From Planctomycetota bacterium (lineage in GTDB: Bacteria; Planctomycetota; Phycisphaerae; Sedimentisphaerales; Anaerobacaceae): a stretch of 64,000 nt of DNA. The DNA is taken from contig VRUG01000014.1 of the NCBI GenBank assembly GCA_019456255.1, forward strand, positions 1-64,000, in the 5' to 3' direction. Positions within the stretch are counted from its first letter, which is position 1, and every line of letters begins with the position of its first letter. This document shows, piece by piece, positions 53,096 to 62,046 of this stretch. Below the pieces are notes generated by a model. That model was not told the origin of the DNA. It was given only the letters and a program-made list of their open reading frames with translations, and did no database searches. A program made the position numbers and the translations under genes.

Positions 53096-55048
53096 TTACT
53101 TTTTGGAAGAGTTGTTCTGTCTGACAATCCCATCGAACAACGCTCCACTATCTATCCACTCTATGAAAACCTTTTTCTCCTGGTCGGTCAACTGCAGTGA
53201 CTTATCCTCGGACATCCGGGGCATTTGGTCCTGACCGGCTTTATCATCCCACGGACGGGATGTGTTTTTCCCGAAGATATGCCATATAAGCGGGCTTGTC
53301 CTTGCACGCCCGGGATGAACATATTTCCCTATTGACGATGAGTCATCAGTACCAAGTAGTTTTTTATAAACCTCAAAGGTATAAAGCGGACCAATTGATC
53401 CACCCATATTATGACAGCTAACACATTTCGCTTTAATAACCGGAATTACATCGCGTCTAAAATCAACCACCCTTCTATCTTTAGGTGGGATATCAAGTTC
53501 GATAGCGGGCTTCTTTATAGCTTCGACTAAAACATTTTCTGGGGTCAGTTCATTGTCTTCGTGACATCCTATGCAGCCTCTGGATTCATGGTTCTTGACC
53601 CAAATCCAATTACAGGTTTTAAGTGCCATGCCGTTTTCATCGAGAGTCTGAATCTGAATGGGTATGCTGGCAGGGACAACAAGATTAAAGGAACCGTCAC
53701 TACTGACATCAACTTCACCGAGTATTCGCCTTTGCGCCATTGGCGGAATTCCGTGGAATGGCGGGTTCTGTTCGGCTTGGTCCGCTCTAAGCGGGAGCCC
53801 CTCAAGGATGCGAATCTTCTTTACGCTACCCTTTTCAAGCCACTCGGGATTTTCCAAATCGCTGGTATAAACATTTAAACAGTAAAGTTTTCCGAGCGGG
53901 TCCTTTTCGGTGACGACACTTGACCTGCCGTCGGGTTCAGTGCGAGGCTGCAACGACTTGGCCTGAATATCGTGAAATCCAAGACCGTCGTAGATTAATT
54001 TGTATTGGCCATTAGCCGGATCGAGCTTATAAATACCATAACTGTCGCTATTGTCCGGCGATCTTCTCGATACGAGAATTCTGCCATCGGGCAGCGGTGA
54101 CGGCGTATGAAACAGCCCATCGGTTTTTTTCGTGATCGGCTTATATGAATGCAGAGGCCTGCGTAAACTCACGCTTCCAAGACTGCCTCCGCCATCCCAC
54201 GGGACACTATCGGCCTCGACAAATACCGCCAGGCGATTGGTCGTGGTGCAAGGCATCTGTTTTATCCGTTTCCCCTCATCGGTGCAAAACGGTGCCAGGT
54301 CGGTACCATCGACATTTATTCCCAATAAAACTATTCGCCCTGAAGCTGTCCGGTTCAATTTTGCCCGCTGCCAGCTTGAAAAAATGAGCCTGCCGTCAGG
54401 CATAATGAACGGGTCCTTGTCGCTGGACAAATTATAGGTAAGCTGACGCAAACCCGAACCATCAATTTTGCACGAATACAAATTGCTAACGGCGCCTTCG
54501 CCAAATTCATTGGTATATTCTTTTTTGGAACCTACAAAGTTTAATTGATACCATGGCTCAGAAGATACGATAGTATAAAAGGTCGCCTGATAACCCGGAC
54601 TGCGGCAATCCATGGTCTCGCGAGTAACCTGCCTGATGTTCGAGCCGTCACTCGACATCTCGAAAATGTTCCAGTTGTCAGCAGCATTTCTTTTTCCCGC
54701 GAACAAAATCTTTGAACCATCGAATGATATTTCCGGGTCGGAGGCACTATGGAATCCTTCACTTAGAACCTGAATCGACAAGTCCGGCGAAAGTTTTACG
54801 AGCCTTGCGCCATCGCCATAATCTGCCCGCAGCGTACCATGAGCTAAAGAGCCTTTTTGCTGGGCATCGGTTCCGAGGGGTAATTGCGTGAAGATGATTG
54901 GATGGTCAAGGGCGATGGCAACTGGCGATTTGGAGTCTCTCGAATTAGCAACCCCGCCTAACAGCCCCAATATCAAAAAGACAACCCAAAACCCCACAAC
55001 GAAGTTATTGCTACGCGTGTATTTGCCCATTTTCACCTTTCCAGACAT
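53096..55048 (-). CDS. Hydrazine-synthase-alpha-like propeller protein with two c-haem sites
   Basis: A 650-residue exported protein with an N-terminal hydrophobic signal (VGFWVVFLILGLLGGVANS). A TolB/WD-like propeller follows (DPEISFDGSKILFAG, FIMPDGRLIFSSW, PLPDGRILVSRRS). The C-terminal part has two c-type haem motifs, CIGCH (492-496) and CVSCH (542-546), with MGGSIGPLY and IEWIDSGALFDG near the end. The layout matches the HzsA-like family, which is widespread in non-anammox planctomycetes. HzsB/HzsC are missing, so hydrazine synthesis is not implied. The start is ATG at 55048; the ATG at 55030 (MGKYTR), after AAAGGTG, is also plausible. It is the first gene of the operon, just after a strong promoter. 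Confidence 0.83.
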   Translation of the reverse strand: MSGKVKMGKYTRSNNFVVGFWVVFLILGLLGGVANSRDSKSPVAIALDHPIIFTQLPLGTDAQQKGSLAHGTLRADYGDGARLVKLSPDLSIQVLSEGFHSASDPEISFDGSKILFAGKRNAADNWNIFEMSSDGSNIRQVTRETMDCRSPGYQATFYTIVSSEPWYQLNFVGSKKEYTNEFGEGAVSNLYSCKIDGSGLRQLTYNLSSDKDPFIMPDGRLIFSSWQRAKLNRTASGRIVLLGINVDGTDLAPFCTDEGKRIKQMPCTTTNRLAVFVEADSVPWDGGGSLGSVSLRRPLHSYKPITKKTDGLFHTPSPLPDGRILVSRRSPDNSDSYGIYKLDPANGQYKLIYDGLGFHDIQAKSLQPRTEPDGRSSVVTEKDPLGKLYCLNVYTSDLENPEWLEKGSVKKIRILEGLPLRADQAEQNPPFHGIPPMAQRRILGEVDVSSDGSFNLVVPASIPIQIQTLDENGMALKTCNWIWVKNHESRGCIGCHEDNELTPENVLVEAIKKPAIELDIPPKDRRVVDFRRDVIPVIKAKCVSCHNMGGSIGPLYTFEVYKKLLGTDDSSSIGKYVHPGRARTSPLIWHIFGKNTSRPWDDKAGQDQMPRMSEDKSLQLTDQEKKVFIEWIDSGALFDGIVRQNNSSKK

Positions 55049-55152
55049 TTTGTCGTTAAATGCCCGACGCCGTTTCGGACACCGTGTTTTTCGGAGCCCG
55101 ATGTTTTTTCGGAAATATCATGCTGAAACTACATAACTTCTATAGCTGTAAC

Positions 55153-55181
55153 ATTATACGAAAATTCGAAACGAAATGCAA
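55153..55181 (-). promoter_or_regulatory. Strong promoter of the cytochrome / binding-protein operon
   Basis: On the minus strand TTGCAT (55181-55176), 17 nt, consensus TATAAT (55158-55153). The predicted start is near 55146, leaving about 100 nt of leader. The six genes downstream are spaced by -4 to 34 nt, so this promoter can drive all of them. Confidence 0.75.
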
Positions 55182-55243
55182 ACCCCCAATTATTGGAAAT
55201 CATAATAGTTTTCAGGTTGGCACTTTTGCGATGATATCGCGAG

Positions 55244-56170
55244 CTACTGCCAAAGTTTGGCGGGATAAACACCTTCTTCAATGAGGTGATTAATCTTATT
55301 AATTACTATTTCTTTGTCCGGTTGATATGTTATGCCGAACCAGTTGTCATTTGTTTTTAAAACTTTTACTGAGGCTTTTTGATTTTCAATAAGATTGTTT
55401 ATAACGGTTGGAATAAAAAACTCACTATCGAGGTCATTTCCGAAATTGTTTAAAAACTCTTTAAACTGTGATTGCAGATGGCTGAAAATAGAAGGTTTAA
55501 AACCCCAGAAATTCATTGAGACGATTTCATTTCCTGTCAATTCATGTTCATTCGAATCATCATCTAAATATTTTATCTGGCCCTGGAGTTTTTGTATGTT
55601 GGTTCGCTCGACGACTTTTGCCAATAACATCTGGTCATCACATTGGCAAACACCGCGTGAGACGGTTCCAAAATCTGAGAGAGTATTTTGCAGAACATAT
55701 CCCACCATTGAATAATCATTTTTTTCTGATGTGCTGGTATCGAAATAGTTTTTTAGCGTCTTAAAAGCATTCGGGCCATAATAATCATCGGCATTAATGA
55801 CAGCAAAAGGTTCGTTGACAACATCCTTTGCCACCAATACCGCGTGTGCAGTTCCCCATGGTTTTTTACGTTCTGCCGGCAGTTGAAAATCGCCGAGAGA
55901 ATCGCGCAATTGCTGAAAGACATAGATGGTTTCAATGCGTTGGTTAAATTTGCTGGTGATTTTTTCTTCAAAAGCATCTTTAAAGTCTGAGCGAATAACA
56001 AAAACGACCTTTTGAAAACCGGCCTTCATAGCATCATAAATGGAATAATCGATAATGCTTTCTTTGTTAGGGCCAACGGGGTCGATTTGCTTTAGCCCGC
56101 CATATCGGCTTCCCATTCCTGCTGCTAAGACTATCAATGCGGATTTTGCATTGGCGTTTTCTGCTGTCAT
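55244..56170 (-). CDS. Sugar-phosphate nucleotidyltransferase-family protein (copy A)
   Basis: 308 residues from the ATG at 56170 (MTAENANAKS). The nucleotide-binding motif is VLAAGMGSRYGGLKQ, which is the GxGxR...K signature of NTP_transferase enzymes, followed by FVIRSDF and the metal-site region AVINADDYYG. Such enzymes load sugar 1-phosphates onto nucleotides for polysaccharide or cofactor synthesis. The residue pattern is not that of RmlA, GalU or GlmU, so the substrate is unknown. It is divergent from a close paralogue at 56413, and each has its own promoter. A TTG five codons upstream also reads in frame. Confidence 0.85.
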   Translation of the reverse strand: MTAENANAKSALIVLAAGMGSRYGGLKQIDPVGPNKESIIDYSIYDAMKAGFQKVVFVIRSDFKDAFEEKITSKFNQRIETIYVFQQLRDSLGDFQLPAERKKPWGTAHAVLVAKDVVNEPFAVINADDYYGPNAFKTLKNYFDTSTSEKNDYSMVGYVLQNTLSDFGTVSRGVCQCDDQMLLAKVVERTNIQKLQGQIKYLDDDSNEHELTGNEIVSMNFWGFKPSIFSHLQSQFKEFLNNFGNDLDSEFFIPTVINNLIENQKASVKVLKTNDNWFGITYQPDKEIVINKINHLIEEGVYPAKLWQ

Positions 56171-56243
56171 AGTATTTACTTTCAACTGTTTTTGTTTAAG
56201 AGTGTCTTCGGGAAATTATGCACTTTTCCTTTAATTGTAATGG

Positions 56244-56272
56244 GTTATATGAAATCGGTGATTTGTTGTCAA
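56244..56272 (-). promoter_or_regulatory. Promoter of nucleotidyltransferase copy A
   Basis: Minus-strand TTGACA (56272-56267), 17 nt, TATAAC (56249-56244). The predicted start is near 56237, about 67 nt before the ATG at 56170. Confidence 0.7.
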
Positions 56273-56320
56273 GCTGTGATTTTAGTCTACAATTTTACAA
56301 TATCGTCGCAAAATCAATAC

Positions 56321-56349
56321 TTGACACCAAATTGCAAACTCTATATAAA
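56321..56349 (+). promoter_or_regulatory. Promoter of nucleotidyltransferase copy B
   Basis: TTGACA at 56321-56326, 17 nt, TATAAA at 56344-56349. The predicted start is near 56356. It is arranged back to back with the copy A promoter, with about 48 nt between the two -35 boxes, so a shared regulator could control both. Confidence 0.75.
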
Positions 56350-56412
56350 TCGTTACAAATGGTCATGTAATTTTGACAGAAAGATATTTAAATTAACAGG
56401 TGGTGGTTATTT

Positions 56413-57321
56413 ATGACAAAAACTCTTGCTATTTTGGCCGCAGGTATAGGAAACCGATATGGCGGGCTAAAACAGATGGATCCGTTCGGCCCAAGTGGTG
56501 AATTTATTATTGATTACTCAGTCTATGACGCGATTCGAGCTGGGTTTAGTAAAATTGTATTTATTATCCGCCATGACATTGAGGAAGAGTTTAAAGCTAC
56601 GATAGCAAAACGTATCGGTGATAGAATTGAGATATCTTATAGCTACCAGGAAATTGATGATTTACCGGAAGGATTTGAAATCAATCCCAAGCGCAGCAAA
56701 CCGTGGGGTACAGTTCAGGCAGTTTTAACATGTAGGAATCTTATAAATGAGCCTTTCGCGGTTATTAATGCCGATGATTTTTATGGCGCCGAGTCATATT
56801 CGGTACTGTCTAAATATTTAGACAGTGTTTCGGTAGAAAACACTAATTATTGCATGGTTGGGTTTAGGTTAAATAAGACTTTGTCGCAGCATGGCACGGT
56901 AACTCGCGGTATATGCAAATCGCAAAGCGATGGTACGCTGGAGGGTCTTGTAGAAACTTCCGGTATCGGGTATGCTGGTGAACAAATATGTTATGAGGAT
57001 TCGGATGGGAACAAGAAAGAGTTAAACGAAGACGATTTGGTGTCAATGAATATGTGGGGATTTGGTCCATCGATATTTGAATTGTTTAAAAAAGATTTTG
57101 CCGGCTTTCTGCAATCCCATTCAAAGGATTTGAAGGAAGAGTTCGTCATACCAACATCAGTAAATAACCTGATTGGGCAAGGTGAGGCATCGATTAAAGT
57201 GTTAAGTACTTCAAGTGACTGGTTCGGGGTGACATACCCTCAGGACAAGGACAAAGTAACTTCACGGATTAGCCAATTAGTTGAGCTTGGTGAATATCCG
57301 GACAATCTTTGGAAAAGTTAA
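56413..57321 (+). CDS. Sugar-phosphate nucleotidyltransferase-family protein (copy B)
   Basis: 302 residues, a clear paralogue of copy A along the whole length (ILAAGIGNRYGGLKQMDPFG versus VLAAGMGSRYGGLKQIDPVG; AVINADDFYG; VSMNMWGFGPSIFE; DWFGVTYPQDKDKV). AGGTGG precedes the ATG. The motif set is that of NTP_transferase enzymes, but unlike many family members it has no C-terminal left-handed beta-helix, so it is a stand-alone catalytic domain. The RRM protein gene follows 51 nt downstream and may be co-transcribed. Confidence 0.85.
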   Translation: MTKTLAILAAGIGNRYGGLKQMDPFGPSGEFIIDYSVYDAIRAGFSKIVFIIRHDIEEEFKATIAKRIGDRIEISYSYQEIDDLPEGFEINPKRSKPWGTVQAVLTCRNLINEPFAVINADDFYGAESYSVLSKYLDSVSVENTNYCMVGFRLNKTLSQHGTVTRGICKSQSDGTLEGLVETSGIGYAGEQICYEDSDGNKKELNEDDLVSMNMWGFGPSIFELFKKDFAGFLQSHSKDLKEEFVIPTSVNNLIGQGEASIKVLSTSSDWFGVTYPQDKDKVTSRISQLVELGEYPDNLWKS

Positions 57322-57372
57322 GGCATAATAGTTTTTTGTGAGCATAGGCAGTGGCAAAAACGGGAAATGGTC

Positions 57373-57621
57373 ATGGGTAAAAAAGTATATGTTGGAAATA
57401 TAAGTCATGATGCGGACGAGGCAAATCTGAAAACTTTGTTTTCGATGTTTGGGACGGTTAAGAGAGCTTATATAGTTACTGATAAGCGGACGGGCGAAAG
57501 TAAGGGTTTTGGTTTTGTCGAAATGAGCAGTGAAGAAGATGCCCAGGCGGCGATAAAGGCATTGGATGGTAAAGATTGTGGCGGGTATACGGTCAAGGTT
57601 AGCGAGGCTAAGGGCAAGTAA
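57373..57621 (+). CDS. Small RRM-type RNA-binding protein
   Basis: 82 residues forming one RNA recognition motif with almost no flanks: RNP2 is KVYVGNIS and RNP1 is KGFGFVEM, with the usual aromatic residues. Bacterial RRM proteins of this size are common in cyanobacteria and planctomycetes and bind single-stranded RNA, in some cases during cold stress. The ATG at 57373 is preferred because GGGAA lies six bases upstream; ATG at 57367 is two codons earlier. It converges with the GH17-GH3 gene. Confidence 0.9.
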   Translation: MGKKVYVGNISHDADEANLKTLFSMFGTVKRAYIVTDKRTGESKGFGFVEMSSEEDAQAAIKALDGKDCGGYTVKVSEAKGK

Positions 57622-57682
57622 AGGTTATCAAGCCAGGCAGACTATCTTTCCTATCAAGGGTGCGCAACGGCACAAATTGTTT

Positions 57683-60600
57683 TTATTTGTAAATAAACTC
57701 AGCAATCTGTTCGATATCCCGCGATGAGCTTCCAAGAAGTATTTTAAATTTTCCAGGTTCGACTTTCCAATTTCCAGAATCGCTATCCCAGAAGGAGAGT
57801 GCTTTTTTGTCGAGTGTCATAGAGACTGTTTCGGTTTGGCCCGGCTCAAGGAAAACTTTTTTGAATCCTTTAAGTTCCTTGGCGGGACGAATAACACTGG
57901 ATTTCACATCGTTGACGTAAAGCTGAGCAACTTGAGCACCTGCGAGTTTGCCTGTGTTAGTAAGTTTAAATGTCACGGTCAGTTTGTCATCGCCGCTTAA
58001 GGTTTCGCTTGAAAGTTTTATATCGTCGAACTTGAAGGTTGTATATGACAAGCCGAAACCAAATGGAAAGAGCGGCTCGATTTTTTTGGTATCAAACCAT
58101 CGGTATCCGACAAGGACGCCCTCTCTGTAATTGACATCGTACTGCGGCATCGAAATGTCCCATCCAAGAAACTTGCGTGATAGTTTCGTACCCTTGGGCA
58201 GGAAATTTCCGTAGTAATGCGTATCTTCGGGTCTTTTTTCCAAAGTAATCGGCAGTTTACCGGATGGGTTAAGGTCACCAAAGAGCATCTCGCCAAGTGC
58301 AACGGCACCGTATGTTCCAGGGTACCATGCGTATATGAGTCCTTTTACATTATCGAGCCATGTCATCATATCCACGGCTCCGCCAAGCGAAACTACTACA
58401 ATTGTATTTGGATTTTCAGCAGCGGTATTGTTGATCATATCAATTGTATCGGCGTCGAAATCAAAAGGTCTATCCATGTTTTCAGTCTCAAGCATGACAG
58501 CAAAGACAAGAGCAATGTCGGCGTCTTTGGTCTGGTTGGGAGTCGCTGTGTAGACATTTATGTTTTCGCCTGCGCTGTTTTTTATAGCTTGTGCGTATGT
58601 AATGAAATCGGCGCCCGGGTTGAAGCCCGCAGCCCCCCCGCCGGTAGCTTTTGTTTTTTCGGCATTGGTACCGACTAAAGCGATTGACTTTGTTTTAGCG
58701 CGGTCAAGCGGAAGGACATTTTCATTTTTCAAGAGGACGAGTCCTTGCCTTGCGATTTTTTTGGCAACTTCGGCATGTTGAGGCCAGTTGCTTCGCATGG
58801 TGGTGTCCTGGTGCGGGTTGTCAAGCAGGCCCATCTCCATACAAGGTCTTAGAATATTTGATACGCGAGTATCGATATAGTCTTCGGTAACTTTACCACT
58901 TTTTAGAAGCGGCAAGATTCTTGGGGCTGCGAGATAATTAGGGTCAGGCATTTCAATATCGGTTCCCGATGAGATCAAAAGTTCGGTGTTATTAACGCCC
59001 CACCAATCGGACATGACCAAATGATTAAATCCCCATTCGTTTCTAAGCACGTCGGTAATGAGCCATTTGTTTTGCGCTGCCCAGCTTCCGTTAATCTGAT
59101 TGTATGATGTCATGACTGCTTTGACTTTTGCCTCCTTGACGGCGGCCTTAAATGCCGGGAAATATATTTCTCGCAGTGCCCTTTCGCTAACGACCGAGTT
59201 ACTGTTGCGTCGATAGTGGTCTGTATTATTCGCGACGAAGTGCTTTACGGTTGCTATGACGCCGTTATCCTGAACACCTTTTATATATTCGACGACAGTT
59301 CTCGCGGCCAGATAAGGGTCCTCTCCTGAATACTCAAAGTTTCGTCCGCAATTAGGGACCCTGTATATATTGACGCCGGGGCCTAAGAGGATACGGTATC
59401 CGTCCGCGACACACTGCTGTGCGACAGCCTTGCCGTACTGATATGCTAATTCTTCGTTAAATGCTGCGGCCTGACAAATATAGGCAGGGAACAGCGTCGC
59501 CCCTTTTGTCATCTTGGAACCGAGGGTGGCATCTGTCATTTTAAATACCGGCAGGCCGAGCCGCTCGATGGGGTAAGTCTCGCCAATTTTTTTTCCGCTT
59601 ATAAAACCGGTCCCGCCAAGATAACGTATCTTTTCATCGAGTGTCATCTTGCTGATGATGTCATTAATTTGTTTTTCCGGGTGCAGGTCAGGATAGAGGT
59701 CGTACATCACGGGCTTTGCTTTTCTATCGACGGTGAATATACCCCAATGTTTTTCTGCGCCGCTCATGTCCTGTTGAAGTTCTTCGTTGTTGCCTTTCCA
59801 GTCCTCATCGAAGGCTTCAAAGAAGAAAGTTGTGATGTTTTTTTCGGCGGCGAATTTTTTGATTTCATGATAAAAGCGTACTTGTTTTTGCTCACTGGCC
59901 CGGTCACCTAATTCTGTACCCATTGTCGCCCAGCCTATCTCACCAAGAATTATTTGGCCTTTGGGGATTTTTTTTCTAACGTCGGTGAGTGCTTTTATAG
60001 TGAAAGACATGCCCTCATCGATATCCTTGCCACCCCAAAGCGCGTAGGCATGCACCATAAGAAAATCCACTTCGTCAGCAAGTTTTTGTCCATGTTCTAT
60101 CCATGTGGTATATTGGTCCGCAACGGTTACGGGCTGGCTGACGGCTTTTCTGACCTGTCTTAAATAAGCTATCATGTTTTCGATGGGTACCATGTGATCG
60201 GTCCAACTGACCATAACTTCATTGCCGACATTGACGGCGATGACGATGTCCTTGTATTGGTTTGCCAGTCGAATGGTGTTTAGAATTTCCAGTTTGTTCC
60301 ATCCAGTAACCATATCGAGATAGTCCTGCGTGATGGGTTCGCTTAGCCATCCACAGCCTTCGTGGTTACTGAACTCCGCGCCGAGCCATGCGCCGAGCAG
60401 TACCTTAACGTTGATTTTGTTTTCTTTGATTACTTTCAGGACTCGTTCGGAACTTACGCCTGAGTTGTAAATTCTTATCAAGCCGAAATTTGAATTGCGT
60501 GTTAGTATCTGGAGGTCCTCAAGTATTTCTTCTTCGCTTGGATAGACGGCACCTTTACCGAGGTCAGGATGCTGGCCGGTTCTATATTCCGAATAGCACA

Positions 60601-60748
60601 AAGCGAATGACATGCCGTTCATTAGAGCGTCGGGGTTTTGCTGAAGAATATCTACGTTTGTCTCTGTTCTGGTAACAGAAGCACAACCGGATAGCATAAG
60701 GGAGGATAAAATAATAATGCAGGCTAAGAGTTTCGATATCTTGTTCAT
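57683..60748 (-). CDS. Lipoprotein with GH17-like and GH3 glycosidase domains
   Basis: A 1021-residue secreted enzyme with lipobox LMLSGC (Cys22). Residues about 40-350 form a GH17-like barrel with probable acid Glu177 (VNVGNEVMV) and nucleophile Glu270 (IILGEIGWATMG). From about 360 there is a GH3 enzyme with nucleophile Asp581 (HLVMSDWWG), the second alpha/beta domain and a C-terminal fibronectin-III-like domain (TVTFKLTNTGKLAGAQVAQL). GH17 acts on beta-1,3-glucans and GH3 removes terminal beta-glucose, so laminarin-type glucan is the likely substrate. The start at 60748 has AAAGGAG; the frame runs open further to 60904. Whether both domains are active is not provable here. Confidence 0.88.
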   Translation of the reverse strand: MNKISKLLACIIILSSLMLSGCASVTRTETNVDILQQNPDALMNGMSFALCYSEYRTGQHPDLGKGAVYPSEEEILEDLQILTRNSNFGLIRIYNSGVSSERVLKVIKENKINVKVLLGAWLGAEFSNHEGCGWLSEPITQDYLDMVTGWNKLEILNTIRLANQYKDIVIAVNVGNEVMVSWTDHMVPIENMIAYLRQVRKAVSQPVTVADQYTTWIEHGQKLADEVDFLMVHAYALWGGKDIDEGMSFTIKALTDVRKKIPKGQIILGEIGWATMGTELGDRASEQKQVRFYHEIKKFAAEKNITTFFFEAFDEDWKGNNEELQQDMSGAEKHWGIFTVDRKAKPVMYDLYPDLHPEKQINDIISKMTLDEKIRYLGGTGFISGKKIGETYPIERLGLPVFKMTDATLGSKMTKGATLFPAYICQAAAFNEELAYQYGKAVAQQCVADGYRILLGPGVNIYRVPNCGRNFEYSGEDPYLAARTVVEYIKGVQDNGVIATVKHFVANNTDHYRRNSNSVVSERALREIYFPAFKAAVKEAKVKAVMTSYNQINGSWAAQNKWLITDVLRNEWGFNHLVMSDWWGVNNTELLISSGTDIEMPDPNYLAAPRILPLLKSGKVTEDYIDTRVSNILRPCMEMGLLDNPHQDTTMRSNWPQHAEVAKKIARQGLVLLKNENVLPLDRAKTKSIALVGTNAEKTKATGGGAAGFNPGADFITYAQAIKNSAGENINVYTATPNQTKDADIALVFAVMLETENMDRPFDFDADTIDMINNTAAENPNTIVVVSLGGAVDMMTWLDNVKGLIYAWYPGTYGAVALGEMLFGDLNPSGKLPITLEKRPEDTHYYGNFLPKGTKLSRKFLGWDISMPQYDVNYREGVLVGYRWFDTKKIEPLFPFGFGLSYTTFKFDDIKLSSETLSGDDKLTVTFKLTNTGKLAGAQVAQLYVNDVKSSVIRPAKELKGFKKVFLEPGQTETVSMTLDKKALSFWDSDSGNWKVEPGKFKILLGSSSRDIEQIAEFIYK

Positions 60749-60802
60749 TGACGGGCTCCTTTTTTTAGAAGTTGTGGCAAACTTTTCAATCACATGCCGG
60801 TA

Positions 60803-60830
60803 ATTATAAGGAATTTGCAACATTTTGCAA
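60803..60830 (-). promoter_or_regulatory. Promoter of the GH17-GH3 gene
   Basis: Minus-strand TTGCAA (60830-60825), 16 nt, consensus TATAAT (60808-60803). The predicted start is near 60796, about 48 nt upstream of the ATG. Confidence 0.65.
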
Positions 60831-60967
60831 TAATGGATTGAAAACTGCGGCGTTTCCCTAAAACGAGAAGGCCAGGAGAAGACTGATAGGCTAAACTTTA
60901 GCATCTTCAGCTGAATTTGATAAGGATTTTCGATATGACATTATTTCAAATAATGCCCAGAGCAGTA

Positions 60968-60996
60968 TTTATTTTCAGGTTATCTTAATGTATAAT
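60968..60996 (+). promoter_or_regulatory. Possible promoter of the TauE/SafE gene
   Basis: A consensus TATAAT at 60991-60996 is preceded directly by TG, but the -35 region 17 nt upstream is poor (TTTATT). Confidence 0.35.
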
Positions 60997-61150
60997 ATAG
61001 ACTGACAAGCTTTGTGTCATGCTGTGCGGTTGATAGTTTTAAAAACCATGTGTCAGCTTCATATGGTCTCAAGTAGATGAAAAAAAGAAAGACAGGTGCC
61101 CCTTGCACTATACCCTTTTATTGGTGAGGATAGATAAGATATAGCAAAAA

Positions 61151-62035
61151 ATGGAATTTACTTTAAATATTACAATTGGTTCGGTAGTAATCGGTTTTGT
61201 TGTAGGTATGCTCACAGGTGTCTTTGGAGTAGGCGGTGGATTTTTGATGACACCTGCTTTGATGATAATTTTGAATATTCCCGGGCCTATGGCAGTTGGA
61301 ACAGACTTGGCGACTATCCTTGCGACCAGCAGTTTCGGAATGTTTAGGCGTCGGGGCAGTAATACAGTTGATGTTAAACTCGCTATTGTAATTTCTATAG
61401 GCAGCATTTTAGGTGTACTGACAGGGTCGCATTTTTTGGAATTGCTAAAATATGCCCCCAAACTAATTATTTTCGGCAAAGAACAGGAAGCAGTTCCGTA
61501 TTACCTATTGTGCATGTTCCTGTTTCTGCTGACATGGATCGCCGGTTTCATGACGTTCGATTACCTGCGTAACGGCCAAAGAGTTCTGGATAAGCGAGTT
61601 GGTATTTTTGCAAGATTGAAGATTCCACCTTATTTAGATTTTACATCCCTTGAACAGCAACATTTACCTATTGTTATGCTTCTGTTCCTGGGGTTTTTTG
61701 TTGGTGTGCTTACAGGATTTATGGGGATAGGTGGAGGTGTCCTGCTGCTTCCGTCACTTATTTATCTTGTCGGCCAACGAACAAATAAAGCCATAGGAAC
61801 AAGTCTGCTCTTGGTTTGGATATCATCCCTTATAGCGGTAATTAGAAAGAGTGAAGCTGGGGATATTAATCTCTTACTACTTGCTTTCTTGCTGGCTGGA
61901 GGATTGACCGGTACGTTCATAGGGACAAAGATAGGCCTGAAATTAGCAGATCCTAAGATTCGGTTATACTTTGTCTATGTAGTTATCGTAGGCGTATTAA
62001 TGGTCGGATACGAACTTTATGTAATAACTTTCTAA
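61151..62035 (+). CDS. TauE/SafE-family membrane permease
   Basis: 294 residues with about eight transmembrane segments in two related halves. Each half starts with the family glycine motif (GVFGVGGGFLMTPAL and GFMGIGGGVLLLPSL). A ~70-residue loop between them (about 110-185) contains a short amphipathic stretch (FLELLKYAPKLIIFGKEQE) and one extra hydrophobic segment. Members export sulfite, sulfoacetate or other small anions; no sulfur gene is adjacent, so the substrate stays open. No good ribosome-binding site precedes the ATG at 61151. It converges with the enolase-superfamily gene, 11 nt apart. Confidence 0.85.
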   Translation: MEFTLNITIGSVVIGFVVGMLTGVFGVGGGFLMTPALMIILNIPGPMAVGTDLATILATSSFGMFRRRGSNTVDVKLAIVISIGSILGVLTGSHFLELLKYAPKLIIFGKEQEAVPYYLLCMFLFLLTWIAGFMTFDYLRNGQRVLDKRVGIFARLKIPPYLDFTSLEQQHLPIVMLLFLGFFVGVLTGFMGIGGGVLLLPSLIYLVGQRTNKAIGTSLLLVWISSLIAVIRKSEAGDINLLLLAFLLAGGLTGTFIGTKIGLKLADPKIRLYFVYVVIVGVLMVGYELYVITF

Positions 62036-62046
62036 AAACCCATAAC

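Larger units (their letters stand above)
60749..61150 (+). promoter_or_regulatory. Divergent intergenic region upstream of the GH17-GH3 and TauE genes
   Basis: About 400 bases with no supported gene. It contains the leftward promoter at 60803-60830, two TTGCAA direct copies 11 nt apart (60814-60819 and 60825-60830), and a possible rightward -10 box at 60991-60996. The rightward leader would be about 150 nt, long enough for regulation, but I see no recognisable riboswitch. Confidence 0.4.

Noticed and set aside
53096-55048. Evidence for anammox hydrazine synthase
   Set aside because: The protein resembles HzsA, but no HzsB/HzsC, hydrazine dehydrogenase or nitrite reductase genes are nearby, and HzsA-like proteins are frequent in non-anammox planctomycetes.
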